This document shows, piece after piece, positions 35,795 to 44,057 of a stretch of 64,000 bases of DNA; the stretch's first letter is position 1, and every line of letters starts with the position of its first letter. The stretch comes from Nitrospinaceae bacterium (GTDB taxonomy: Bacteria; Nitrospinota; Nitrospinia; Nitrospinales; VA-1): contig JAJDAZ010000002.1 in assembly GCA_029261595.1 (NCBI GenBank), positions 106,174-170,173 on the forward strand. Direction: 5' to 3'. The notes beneath the pieces are model-generated. The model had not been told where the DNA came from. It was given only the letters and a program-made list of their open reading frames with translations, and did not search any database. The position numbers and the translations under genes were made by a program.

Positions 35795-35810
35795 TGGCTC
35801 AGAGTTCGGA

Positions 35811-38381
35811 TTAAATTTTCCCGGACGTGTTGAATTCTTTTTCCCAGTCGAGGAATTTTAGTTTGGATTCTGCGGCCTGTTTCAAAAGATCGTCGGTGTC
35901 TTTTGATTGAATCAGGCTGTTCAGGGTGGCGGTGGCTTTGGAAGGGTTTTTCATGTTCTCATAACTTTCTACCAGAAGATAATCGGCCCAATCCGTTTGG
36001 GGTTGCTCGGGAAACAAAAGCCGGGCGGATTCCAGAGCTTTTGCGGCCTCGGCGTATTTGCGGCTCTTAAACAGGGCGAAGCCAAGGTTGTAGTAGGCCT
36101 TGCGTACGGTGTTGGGAATGATCTTGGCGGTGCGGTCGAACGTTTTTATGGCTTGCCGGTATTCTCTTATGGCAGCTGGCGGGTTGTTGAGGTTTTGATA
36201 GGTTTCTCCCATCAGGAAATGGGTTTCGGAAATATTATCTTTATAGCCGGTGGCGAGCCTTTTATACACTTTCAAGGCCTGATCGTATTGTTTCCTGCCG
36301 CTGTGCGAGCTGGCTAAAAGTTTGAGGGCGACGGGGGCCTGGGAACTGCCGGGGTAATTTTTTAGAAACGACCGGGCCACCAGCTCCGCGTCTTTAAAGT
36401 TGTTTTGTTCCAGATGAATTTGCCCCAGGTTGAGAAAGATGCGGTCCCGGTAAAGGTTGTTGGCGTCCAGTTTTTTAACCCGTTCGTAAAACCTGAGGGC
36501 TTGCGGGAACATGCCAATGGCCTGATAGGCCTCGCCGATTTGCATCACGGTTTTGATGCTGTTCACTTTGCCAAGGGACAGGCTGGCAAAATCGCTGTAG
36601 GAATAAAGTATCGGCAGGACGCCTCCCTGGCGGGAATATTTGTCCACGGAGAAGACCAGGGCCTGCTGAATAAATTTTTTCGACTTATTGTAAAACGGTG
36701 AGTCGGGACCGAGCGGCAATAGTTTTTTAAATTCTTCTATGGCCTTTAAATAATTTTGTTCCTTGAGAAAGGCCATGCCGCGGCTCTGGGTGACTTCCGC
36801 CAGAATGTCGACATCCTTTGCGTCGTTCAGAACTTCCTCGTAGGCTTTGAAGGGCTGATAATAGGGGTCGGTGTTGTAAATAATATCTTTTACTTTTAAT
36901 TTGGAGTCGATGACTCCGATGTCGGCCATGCGGATTTTCCCGTATTGCGAGGCGCTGCTTCCCTGGTCCCGTTTTGCGGATTCATCGAATACTGCCAGGG
37001 CATCCCGGTGCCGGGTTTCCAGCAGATAGGAATCTCCAATCATGTTCAGGGCCGTGTGGGCATTTTCATCGTCGGGGGCGAGATTGATCAGGTCGAAAAG
37101 GTGTTCGCGGGCCCTGGAATATTGTTTCTGCCGGAAATAGATGTTCCCCATATTGAAATTGATTTCCGGCTGTTCGTTGAGTTCGCTCGGCCAGCGATTG
37201 GCGCCATCCTGATAAACTTCGAGGGAACGCTTGAAGTTTTTTTGTCCGTAAAAGTAGCTGGCGATTTCAAAGATGGCTGGCCTTGCGGCGATATTCTTCG
37301 GGCTGTTTTTCAATAGTTTACTGAATTCTTCGTAGGCCTGCTCATACTTTCCTCCCCGCAGCATCATGAGGGCAAGATTATTTTTGCGAGCAAATGTATA
37401 GGGGCTTTTGGGGTCGGCTCGTAAGCTTTCCTCATATTTGGTTTTTGCTTCCAGGATATATCCCATCTCCGCATAAATATGCGCAATCCTGTTATTGGCG
37501 TGTCCGAAAAACTGCGATTTCGGAAAGCGTCTGGCGGTATCTATATATGCCTCCAGGGCCTTTTCGTAGACCGGGTGGGGTTCCCTGAAGGCGATCTGAT
37601 ACTCTGCCTCCGCACGCAGGAAATAGATGTGCGAGAGATATTTGCTGTCTGGAAACAGCTCGATAAAATTTTTGAAAGATTCGATGGCTTCGGGGTAGTT
37701 TTTGTCCTGGTACTGCTTGAGAGCGGATTGATATTCATCCCAGCCATTTTTTAATTTGCTCTCGATATCATGGCGGTTGATCGCCTGAAGTTTTCCCGCC
37801 GTCATCCCTGCGACCCGAACCCTTTTTTTAGGACTGAATCTTTTTTGCCGTCTCGAAGTTTTATTTTTTTTAATCCGGGGATTTTTCTGCAAAGAGGCCT
37901 GACCGGGCCCTGACTTTTGGGTTTGCGAGTTCCGGATGGGTTTTCTATCGCCGTTTAAATCCACCACGATTTGAGATTTGGCGGGGTCGAAAAAATGAAA
38001 TAGCAGGGTATTGGTTTTTCTAAGGTGCAGGACGATTTTAAGCGTTTGCTGTAAATAATTGATGTCAATTTTTTCCAGGTTGCGGTCTTTGATCGACCGG
38101 GTCTGGACGCGGGGGTTCAACCGGACATCGTTTAAGGTCAGGGTGATCCTCTTGCGTAAAAAATCCGCCTTGACCTTATACGGTGTGGGCGAACTCAGGT
38201 CCACAATGATGCGTGTGTATTTTGGATGCGGTCCGATGCGGACTTTTTGAATCAACGGTTTTTTCTGGTCGTTTCTTACCGGGGTTTCCTGGCCATAAAC
38301 GGGCCAGGCTGTGACCAGACTCATGGTAACGATTGCCAGGAGGGTCCGAAGCGATACTTGAAATTTGTCGAACAAGATCAT
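35811..38381 (-). CDS. Exported AMIN-domain protein with many TPRs
   Basis: About 856 residues. A signal peptide (1-30, ending WPVYG-QETP) is followed by an AMIN domain (about 40-140, IQKVRIGPHPKYTRIIVDLSSPTPYKV, KSQIVVDLNGD), a basic Lys/Arg-rich linker, then about 650 residues of tetratricopeptide repeats (AIESFKNFIELFPDSKYLSHIYFLRAEAEYQ and later units). AMIN domains place proteins at peptidoglycan or secretin complexes, so a periplasmic scaffold role is likely. The start at 38381 is chosen because a sigma-54 promoter lies at 38420-38435; a start at 38462 would put the promoter inside the gene and spoil the signal peptide. Shared promoter type suggests a motility-linked function. Confidence 0.85.
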   Translation of the reverse strand: MILFDKFQVSLRTLLAIVTMSLVTAWPVYGQETPVRNDQKKPLIQKVRIGPHPKYTRIIVDLSSPTPYKVKADFLRKRITLTLNDVRLNPRVQTRSIKDRNLEKIDINYLQQTLKIVLHLRKTNTLLFHFFDPAKSQIVVDLNGDRKPIRNSQTQKSGPGQASLQKNPRIKKNKTSRRQKRFSPKKRVRVAGMTAGKLQAINRHDIESKLKNGWDEYQSALKQYQDKNYPEAIESFKNFIELFPDSKYLSHIYFLRAEAEYQIAFREPHPVYEKALEAYIDTARRFPKSQFFGHANNRIAHIYAEMGYILEAKTKYEESLRADPKSPYTFARKNNLALMMLRGGKYEQAYEEFSKLLKNSPKNIAARPAIFEIASYFYGQKNFKRSLEVYQDGANRWPSELNEQPEINFNMGNIYFRQKQYSRAREHLFDLINLAPDDENAHTALNMIGDSYLLETRHRDALAVFDESAKRDQGSSASQYGKIRMADIGVIDSKLKVKDIIYNTDPYYQPFKAYEEVLNDAKDVDILAEVTQSRGMAFLKEQNYLKAIEEFKKLLPLGPDSPFYNKSKKFIQQALVFSVDKYSRQGGVLPILYSYSDFASLSLGKVNSIKTVMQIGEAYQAIGMFPQALRFYERVKKLDANNLYRDRIFLNLGQIHLEQNNFKDAELVARSFLKNYPGSSQAPVALKLLASSHSGRKQYDQALKVYKRLATGYKDNISETHFLMGETYQNLNNPPAAIREYRQAIKTFDRTAKIIPNTVRKAYYNLGFALFKSRKYAEAAKALESARLLFPEQPQTDWADYLLVESYENMKNPSKATATLNSLIQSKDTDDLLKQAAESKLKFLDWEKEFNTSGKI

Positions 38382-38419
38382 GATTTCCAGTGCCGGTTTG
38401 AAAACTATCCTATTATAAG

Positions 38420-38435
38420 AGCAATTTCCATACCA
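38420..38435 (-). promoter_or_regulatory. Sigma-54 (RpoN) promoter of the AMIN-TPR gene
   Basis: On the minus strand TGGTATG-GAAA-TTGCT, identical to the flgC promoter except for one spacer base. GG and GC are 10 bases apart. Transcription would start near 38409, about 28 bases before the ATG at 38381. A box AACTATTTGAAA (38466-38477, plus strand) shared with the HD-GYP promoters lies 30 bases upstream. Confidence 0.85.
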
Positions 38436-38682
38436 CTCTAGCCCTTGTTTGGGAGGTTCCATTAACTATTTGAAAAGTTTATAATTAAAATTTTCTGTTC
38501 TTGTGGAACGTGTTGTTTTATTGAATAATATTGTTGAGGTCGGTTGTCCGCCGGGTTTCTTCAGAAAAATTGAGTGCTCGAACCCTTCCTCATATTGCCG
38601 TCATTTTTTTGACAAGCTTTCATTTCCGCCGTGAAAACTTTTTATCTTTTGTGAATTAGTTAACCGCTGAACGTCCGGGTTT

Positions 38683-39789
38683 ATGGATAAAGATCGGTTT
38701 GAAAAACTGAAGAAGCAAGAAGTGAACGTGATCCGCAGTTTGCTGAAAAAGCAAAATGAAATGCTGGGGCAATCCCTTTTGCATCTGGACCACCTGATTT
38801 ATTTACAGAAAAGCATCAGTTTGATGAGTCTGGCGGACATCTTTAAAGTGTTGGCCGGCAAACTTCCATACATCCTGTTCATTCGTTATTTTTCTTTATT
38901 TCTTTTTGATAAAAATAAGAAAGCGCTCAGTCTTGCCTGCCACAACCACCCCGGTTTAACGGAAAAAATTGTTCTCCGACAGGGGGATTCTGAAATAATG
39001 GACGAGGCGATTGCCAGGGGTTCTTATGTCCTGGAATCGGATTATGCTCAATCCCGGTTTTTTCACGGAACAACGAATTCTTTGTTTGAGCACAATTTTT
39101 TTCTCACCATTCCTTTGATGATTGAAAACGAGATCATCGGGGTCCTCAATCTGAACGACAATGAGAAGGGAAATTTCAACGTGACGGATCTGGATTATTT
39201 CCTGAACGTATCCGAATTCATATCGCTCTCGATCAGCAACGCGCAATCTTTTGAAAAGGCGGAAAGGTTGTCTGTCACAGACGGGCTCACAGGCTTGACC
39301 AATCGGCAACATCTGGAAGCGGCATTAATGAGTGAAATTTTTCGAAGCCGGAGATACCGCTCCCCGCTTTCCCTGGTGATGATGGATGTGGATTATTTTA
39401 AAGGTGTCAACGACACCTTCGGACATCAGGAGGGCGACGATGTTCTGGTGAGCGTGGCTTCGATCATAAAAAGTTTATGCCGGTCTCACGACGTGGCGGC
39501 CCGTTACGGAGGTGAGGAGTTCGTTCTGGTGCTACCGGAAACAAATGGCTCCGGGGCCAGGAACATTGCGGAACGGGTGCGTGAGGAAGTGGAAAGTCAT
39601 CGGTTCAGCCATGAGGGGAAAGTCCATTCCGTCACCATCAGTTGCGGCATCGCAGAACTGGACATTGAAGGGGACCAGAGTTTTTCGGATTTGATTGGGG
39701 TGGCGGACGGGGCGCTTTATCAGGCCAAAACTTCCGGCAGAAACAGAACCATACTGGGTGGTGGAGATGAAATTTTCAAAGGTGGATGA
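38683..39789 (+). CDS. GAF-GGDEF diguanylate cyclase
   Basis: 368 residues: a helical start, a GAF-like sensory domain (about 45-190) and a GGDEF domain (about 205-360). The active-site motif GGEEF (276-280) is intact. An RxxD inhibitory site (RSHD) stands five residues before it, so c-di-GMP production under product inhibition is expected. The segment DVDYFKGVNDTFGHQEGDDVL holds the metal aspartate. No membrane helix. Its last 23 bases overlap the HDOD gene, so both are translated together. Confidence 0.93.
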   Translation: MDKDRFEKLKKQEVNVIRSLLKKQNEMLGQSLLHLDHLIYLQKSISLMSLADIFKVLAGKLPYILFIRYFSLFLFDKNKKALSLACHNHPGLTEKIVLRQGDSEIMDEAIARGSYVLESDYAQSRFFHGTTNSLFEHNFFLTIPLMIENEIIGVLNLNDNEKGNFNVTDLDYFLNVSEFISLSISNAQSFEKAERLSVTDGLTGLTNRQHLEAALMSEIFRSRRYRSPLSLVMMDVDYFKGVNDTFGHQEGDDVLVSVASIIKSLCRSHDVAARYGGEEFVLVLPETNGSGARNIAERVREEVESHRFSHEGKVHSVTISCGIAELDIEGDQSFSDLIGVADGALYQAKTSGRNRTILGGGDEIFKGG

Positions 39790-40618
39790 TTTTGTAACCG
39801 CTGAAGGTCTGCCCTCGCTTCCCGGACAGATCCTCACGATACTGGGCGAGCTGGGCCGAACGTCGGCGATGGATTATACGATTCTGCAAAAAATCCAATA
39901 CGACCCGGCGATTGCTCTGAGCGTATTGAGAGCGGCGAATTCTCCTCTCTACGGCTACGCTTCCAGGATTTCGTCCCTGCAACAGGCGGCGGGCCTTTTG
40001 GGGCCGGGAGCGATTAGAAATATTGTTTTGACGACTCCCATTCTGGAGCGCTATCAGGACAACGACGGTTTCCATTCTCCCCTGGATCACTCGAAGCTCT
40101 GGCTGCACATGACCGTGACCGCCGCTCTGGCCAGTGGCCTGGCCCGTTGTCTGGGACACAGTGAAACCGATATTTTTTTCACGGCGGGTCTGATTCATGG
40201 AGTCGGAAAAATTTCTCTGGCGGCCTACCGCCCTCACTCATTGCTCGAAGGAGTTCAATTGGCAAAGAGTGAAGAGATGACCTTGATCGACATAGAACAG
40301 CGGACGTTCGGATTCACGCATGTGGATATAGGGGTGAGGATGGTCGAAGCTTTTGGCCTTCCAGAACAATTGATCGGCGTTTTAAAGAATTGCTATTCCT
40401 CCCGGAATGAGGATCTCCTCGGTCAACTGTCCGGAGTGGTTTGTCTGGCAAGGAATCTGGCCAACTCCTGGGGTTTTGAGGACGGAATTTACGATGGTGC
40501 TCTCCTTGGCAGGGACCGTCTGTTTTCTGTGTTGAAGGTTACGGAACACGATCTGGAGGGTTGGCTGCCGCAATTGCGCGAGAACGTGGATCTGGTTGTC
40601 CAGGCCCAGGAAGGATGA
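39767..40618 (+). CDS. HDOD-domain signalling protein
   Basis: 283 residues covering one HDOD domain: LPSLPGQILTILGELGRTSAMDYTILQKIQYDPAIALSVLRAANSPLYG at the start in form, then TAALASGLARCLGHSETDIFFTAGLIHGVGKI. The HD pair is replaced by H-G, as expected for this catalytically silent relative of HD phosphodiesterases. The ATG at 39767 is preceded by GGTGGTGGAG and overlaps the diguanylate cyclase gene by 23 bases. HDOD proteins relay signals by protein contact, often in motility and c-di-GMP networks. The gene converges with the HD-GYP cluster. Confidence 0.9.
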   Translation: MKFSKVDDFVTAEGLPSLPGQILTILGELGRTSAMDYTILQKIQYDPAIALSVLRAANSPLYGYASRISSLQQAAGLLGPGAIRNIVLTTPILERYQDNDGFHSPLDHSKLWLHMTVTAALASGLARCLGHSETDIFFTAGLIHGVGKISLAAYRPHSLLEGVQLAKSEEMTLIDIEQRTFGFTHVDIGVRMVEAFGLPEQLIGVLKNCYSSRNEDLLGQLSGVVCLARNLANSWGFEDGIYDGALLGRDRLFSVLKVTEHDLEGWLPQLRENVDLVVQAQEG

Positions 40619-40789
40619 GGCCACGCGGCTTTATTCAAGGCGCGGACGAAAAATCTTTGTTTTTGGTTCAGGTCCCGGCGGGCAAAGTGTCCTCTTTTGT
40701 GTTCGGTGAGTTTTTTGAGAGAGTTTGAATTTCTGCGGAAACCATAGGGGAGCGCAAAACGTCTTAATCCGGTGGTTGATAGAGATGGG

Positions 40790-41767
40790 TTAACTTCCGG
40801 GGCCCATATAGCGAATGAATTTCCCCAGGATATTGGGGTCCAGTTCATCCTTCATTTCGTTTTTCATGATGATGAGAGCTTCAAAGGGCTTTACCGCTTT
40901 TTTATAGGGTCTATGCGTTGTCAGGCCATCATAAACATCCATGACTTTGCAGATACGCGCGAATGGCGCAATATCCTTGCCCACCAGGTTATTGGGATAG
41001 CCCTTGCCTTTATAATTTTCATGATGCTGACCGGCCATGCGGACGACACTGGTTGCGTAGCATTGCATGGATTCCATTATTTCCTGGCCCACTTTGGGAT
41101 GGGTTTTGACAATATCCAGTTCATCCCTGGTCAGTGGACCTTTTTTATTGATAATGGAGGAATCTATTTTGGCTTTTCCAATATCATGGAGCATGCCCCC
41201 AAGGCCCAGGCATCGAATATCGACTGCTGACATCTGGTCGTTGATTCCATAGACCAGGCAATATAATCCGACGTTCAGGCTGTGAGTATAAATAAAATAG
41301 TCTTTACTTATGACCTGCGTAATTGTGTCAAACCTGGCCTGGCCTTCTGATAAACACTGATCCATAAGGCTCATCACATTTTCAGATGATTCCAGAACTT
41401 CTTCCGACCCACTGTATTCAAAAAAGTTCTTCATAATGTCCTTTGAAACATCATAAAGCTTCTGGGTTTTATTCAGAAGAGGAATTGCGGGATCAGAAAT
41501 CATAATTCGGAGTTGTTCCGTGGCCTGGTGGTAGTACTTGATCAGATCGTCCTGGCGGATAAAGAATTCCGTGCACTCGCCTGAACTGATTAATTTGCGG
41601 ACTTTTTCCTGATGGGAGGGATGGCTACTGGCAAACTTGACAAATTCCGTGTTTCCAAAAGAGGTGGTTTTATAATAAATGTCAAAAACATCATCCCCAC
41701 CGTCCTGCAATAAATCGGTGTTGATCGGTCGGAATTGATCTTCTTTTTTTTCTACCAGAGTTTTCAC
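40790..41767 (-). CDS. HD-GYP phosphodiesterase, paralogue 1
   Basis: 325 residues. An N-terminal domain shared only by the three neighbours (FRPINTDLL, FVKFASSHPSHQEKVRKLISSGE, FFIRQDDLIKYYHQAT) precedes an HD-GYP domain with GGMLHDIGKAKID, HPKVGQEIM and HHENYKGKGYPNNLVG. Metal-binding histidines and the GYP motif are intact, so hydrolysis of c-di-GMP is expected. The C-terminal end is FIRYMGPGS. It begins 33 bases after paralogue 2 and has no promoter of its own that I can see, so it is probably co-transcribed with it. The most divergent of the three. Confidence 0.93.
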   Translation of the reverse strand: MKTLVEKKEDQFRPINTDLLQDGGDDVFDIYYKTTSFGNTEFVKFASSHPSHQEKVRKLISSGECTEFFIRQDDLIKYYHQATEQLRIMISDPAIPLLNKTQKLYDVSKDIMKNFFEYSGSEEVLESSENVMSLMDQCLSEGQARFDTITQVISKDYFIYTHSLNVGLYCLVYGINDQMSAVDIRCLGLGGMLHDIGKAKIDSSIINKKGPLTRDELDIVKTHPKVGQEIMESMQCYATSVVRMAGQHHENYKGKGYPNNLVGKDIAPFARICKVMDVYDGLTTHRPYKKAVKPFEALIIMKNEMKDELDPNILGKFIRYMGPGS

Positions 41768-41800
41768 AGACTGTTCTCAAAAAATAATGGAGGAAGTATT

Positions 41801-42781
41801 TTAAAGGTCCGGGCCCATCTGGCGGACAAAATTTCCGAGAATATCGAGATCAAACTCATCCACCATCTGTTTTCCCATGAGAGTGAGCGCCTCAAAAGGC
41901 TCCATGGCTTTTTTATAAGACCTCCGGGTGGTCAAGGCGTCGTAGACGTCCATGACCTTGCAGATACGGGCAAAATTTGAAATCTCTTCCCCCACCAGAC
42001 CCTTAGGGTAACCATTGCCTTTGAATTTTTCATGATGCTCGCCCGCCATCCGGATGACATTGTGGCCATAACATTGCATGGATTTCAGGACTTCCACACC
42101 CAGAGAGGAGTGGCTTTTAATCGTTTCGAATTCCTGGTCCGTCAGTTTGCCATTTTTGTTAATGAGTTTGGCGTCAATTTTAGATTTTCCCACGTCATGC
42201 AACATACCGCCTAAGCCGAGGTCGCGTGTGTCATTGGGCCCCATATTGGTTTTGATCCCATAGGCCATGCAGTAAAGCCCCACATTGACGCTGTGGGTAT
42301 AAGTGTAGTAGTCCTTATTGGTGATCATGGTGAGAGAATGAAACCCCGCCTCGTTTCCCGACAGGCACTCCTCCATGATGTTCATGACTTCTTCTGAAGA
42401 CTGGAGGATTTTTTGTGAGGCATTATTGTCGAAAAACTCTTTCATGATGCCTTTGGACACGTCGTATATTTTCTGGGTTTTTTCTTGGAAAGGGATTTCC
42501 GGATTGGAAATCATCGAGCGCAGAGATTTGGTGGCCTGACCATGATATTTGGTCAAATCTTCTTCGCGGATGAAAAAATCTTCGGTGCTCTCCCCAGATT
42601 GAATGAGCTTGCGGAATTTATCCTGATGAGAGGGGTGGCTACTGGCAAACTTGACAAATTGAGAATTTCCGAAGGTGGCTGTTTTGTAAAATATGTCGAA
42701 AACCTCCCCCCCTCCAACCTCTAGGAACTCCAGGTCTATGGGCCGAAATATCTCCTGTTGTTCATCTATCCCTGTTTTCAT
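41801..42781 (-). CDS. HD-GYP phosphodiesterase, paralogue 2
   Basis: 326 residues with the same layout as its neighbours: an N-terminal domain (FRPIDLEFLEVGGGEVFDIFYKTATFGNSQFVKFASSHPSHQ in form) and an HD-GYP domain with GGMLHDVGKSKID and HHEKFKGNGYPKGLVGEEI. Catalytic motifs are complete. It is closer to paralogue 3 than to paralogue 1 (shared KDYYTYTHSVNVGLYC, RRSYKKA). It has its own sigma-70 promoter at 42821-42849, with TTGAAA and TACAAT 17 bases apart. Confidence 0.93.
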   Translation of the reverse strand: MKTGIDEQQEIFRPIDLEFLEVGGGEVFDIFYKTATFGNSQFVKFASSHPSHQDKFRKLIQSGESTEDFFIREEDLTKYHGQATKSLRSMISNPEIPFQEKTQKIYDVSKGIMKEFFDNNASQKILQSSEEVMNIMEECLSGNEAGFHSLTMITNKDYYTYTHSVNVGLYCMAYGIKTNMGPNDTRDLGLGGMLHDVGKSKIDAKLINKNGKLTDQEFETIKSHSSLGVEVLKSMQCYGHNVIRMAGEHHEKFKGNGYPKGLVGEEISNFARICKVMDVYDALTTRRSYKKAMEPFEALTLMGKQMVDEFDLDILGNFVRQMGPDL

Positions 42782-42820
42782 ACAATATTCCCGGTAAATA
42801 TAATCCTCGACATAACATTA

Positions 42821-42859
42821 ATTGTAAAGGAAAGCCGGTAATATTTCAACTATTTGAAA
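42821..42859 (-). promoter_or_regulatory. Sigma-70 promoter with inverted repeat, HD-GYP paralogue 2
   Basis: On the minus strand the -35 TTGAAA (42844-42849) and -10 TACAAT (42821-42826) are 17 bases apart. The -35 is the right arm of a perfect inverted repeat TTTCAA-ATAG-TTGAAA (42844-42859), which could be an operator. The same arrangement recurs before paralogue 3. The start codon is 40 bases downstream of the -10 box. Confidence 0.75.
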
Positions 42860-42891
42860 ATATTGGTATTAAATTTTTTGAGGAAGGGGTG

Positions 42892-43872
42892 TTACAGGTC
42901 GGGGCCCAAATAGCGGATAAAGTTTTGTAAAATTTCGGGGTCGAACTCTCCCCCCATCTTTGTTTTCATGAGGGTGATGGCGTCATAGGGTTTCAGGGCT
43001 TTTTTGTAAGATCTGCGGGTGGTCAGGGCGTCATAGACATCCATGACTTTACAGATGCGGGCAAACCTGGAAATCTCCTCCCCCACCAGGCCGTTGGGGT
43101 AGCCGTTGCCCTCAAAATTTTCATGGTGCTGGCCTGCCATATCGACCACATGGGTTCGATAGCATTTCATGGATTCCAGAATATCCTGCCCAAGCGAGGT
43201 ATGGTTTTTCATTACCTGAAATTCTTCGTCCGTTAATTTGCCGTTTTTATTGATCAGGTTGGCGTCGATTTTTGATTTTCCTATATCGTGCCACATGCCG
43301 CCCAGGCCAAGTTCCCGGGTATCCTTCGCGCTCATTTTTGTTTTGACCCCAAACGCCAGGCAGTACAGCCCGACGTTCACACTGTGGGTATAGGTGTAAT
43401 AATCCTTGTTGGTGATCATGGCGATGGAATGAAACCCTCCTTCATTCACGGATAAGCATTGTTCCATGATTTCTATGACTTCATCCGAGGACTTTAAAAT
43501 CTTCTCGGAAGCATTGTGCTCGAAGAAATCCTTCATGACTTCTTTGGACACGTCGTAAACTTTTTTAGTTTTCTCCTTAAGCGGCATTTGAGGGTTTGTC
43601 ATCAACTTGCGGAGGGTGCGGGTGGCCTGCTGGTGATACTTGACTAAATCTTCCTCGCGAATATAAAAACTCTCGCCAATCTCTCCCGATTCGATCAGCC
43701 TTCGGACTTTTTCCTGGTGTGAGGGGCGGTTGCTGGCAAACTTGACATACCGCGTGGTTCCATAAAGGGAGGACTTATAAAAAATGTCGTATGATTGAGG
43801 AGCGTCATATCCTAAATGCTCAATATTGATTAACCGGAAATGCTCTTCCTCCTGGTCCAGCGCGGTTTTCAA
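42892..43872 (-). CDS. HD-GYP phosphodiesterase, paralogue 3
   Basis: 326 residues, first of the tandem set in the direction of transcription. The N-terminal domain has FRLINIEHLGYDAPQSYDIFYK and YIREEDLVKYHQQATRTLRKL. The HD-GYP domain has GGMWHDIGKSKID, HTSLGQDIL and HHENFEGNGYPNGLVGEEI, with all metal and GYP residues present. The shared N-terminal domain has no named match that I recognise; it may be a sensing or dimerising part. It carries its own promoter at 43920-43948. Confidence 0.93.
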   Translation of the reverse strand: MKTALDQEEEHFRLINIEHLGYDAPQSYDIFYKSSLYGTTRYVKFASNRPSHQEKVRRLIESGEIGESFYIREEDLVKYHQQATRTLRKLMTNPQMPLKEKTKKVYDVSKEVMKDFFEHNASEKILKSSDEVIEIMEQCLSVNEGGFHSIAMITNKDYYTYTHSVNVGLYCLAFGVKTKMSAKDTRELGLGGMWHDIGKSKIDANLINKNGKLTDEEFQVMKNHTSLGQDILESMKCYRTHVVDMAGQHHENFEGNGYPNGLVGEEISRFARICKVMDVYDALTTRRSYKKALKPYDAITLMKTKMGGEFDPEILQNFIRYLGPDL

Positions 43873-43919
43873 AAGCCCACCTCAAATGAAGATTTTTTGC
43901 AAAAAAACAGTATATTTTA

Positions 43920-43958
43920 ATTGTAAGGGAAGGCGGCAGGACTTTCAACTATTTGAAA
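43920..43958 (-). promoter_or_regulatory. Sigma-70 promoter with inverted repeat, HD-GYP paralogue 3
   Basis: On the minus strand the -35 TTGAAA (43943-43948), a 17-base spacer and the -10 TACAAT (43920-43925). As before paralogue 2, the -35 is one arm of TTTCAA-ATAG-TTGAAA (43943-43958). The spacers differ in many bases while the boxes and the inverted repeat are identical, which favours function over mere duplication. Confidence 0.75.
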
Positions 43959-44057
43959 GTATAGCTTTTATGGTATTTTTTTGGGTTCACCGGGACCTTT
44001 GATAAACGGAGGGCTATCCAGGGGAACTTTAGGGATGCGGGGTCCATGGACCCAGAA

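Larger units (their letters stand above)
35456..35810. other. 355-base gap with repeats, no gene seen
   Basis: The stretch between the kinase gene and the AMIN-TPR gene holds a two-copy 39-base repeat (35626-35703) and a palindrome (35780-35794). It must also carry the promoter of the kinase/regulator pair, but I see no convincing -35/-10 or sigma-54 site. Confidence 0.6.

Noticed and set aside
38382..38462. An N-terminal extension of the AMIN-TPR gene to an ATG at 38462
   Set aside because: The added 27 codons cover the sigma-54 promoter and would bury the signal peptide.
38605..38640. TTGACA upstream of the diguanylate cyclase gene as a promoter
   Set aside because: No acceptable -10 box at 16-18 bases distance.
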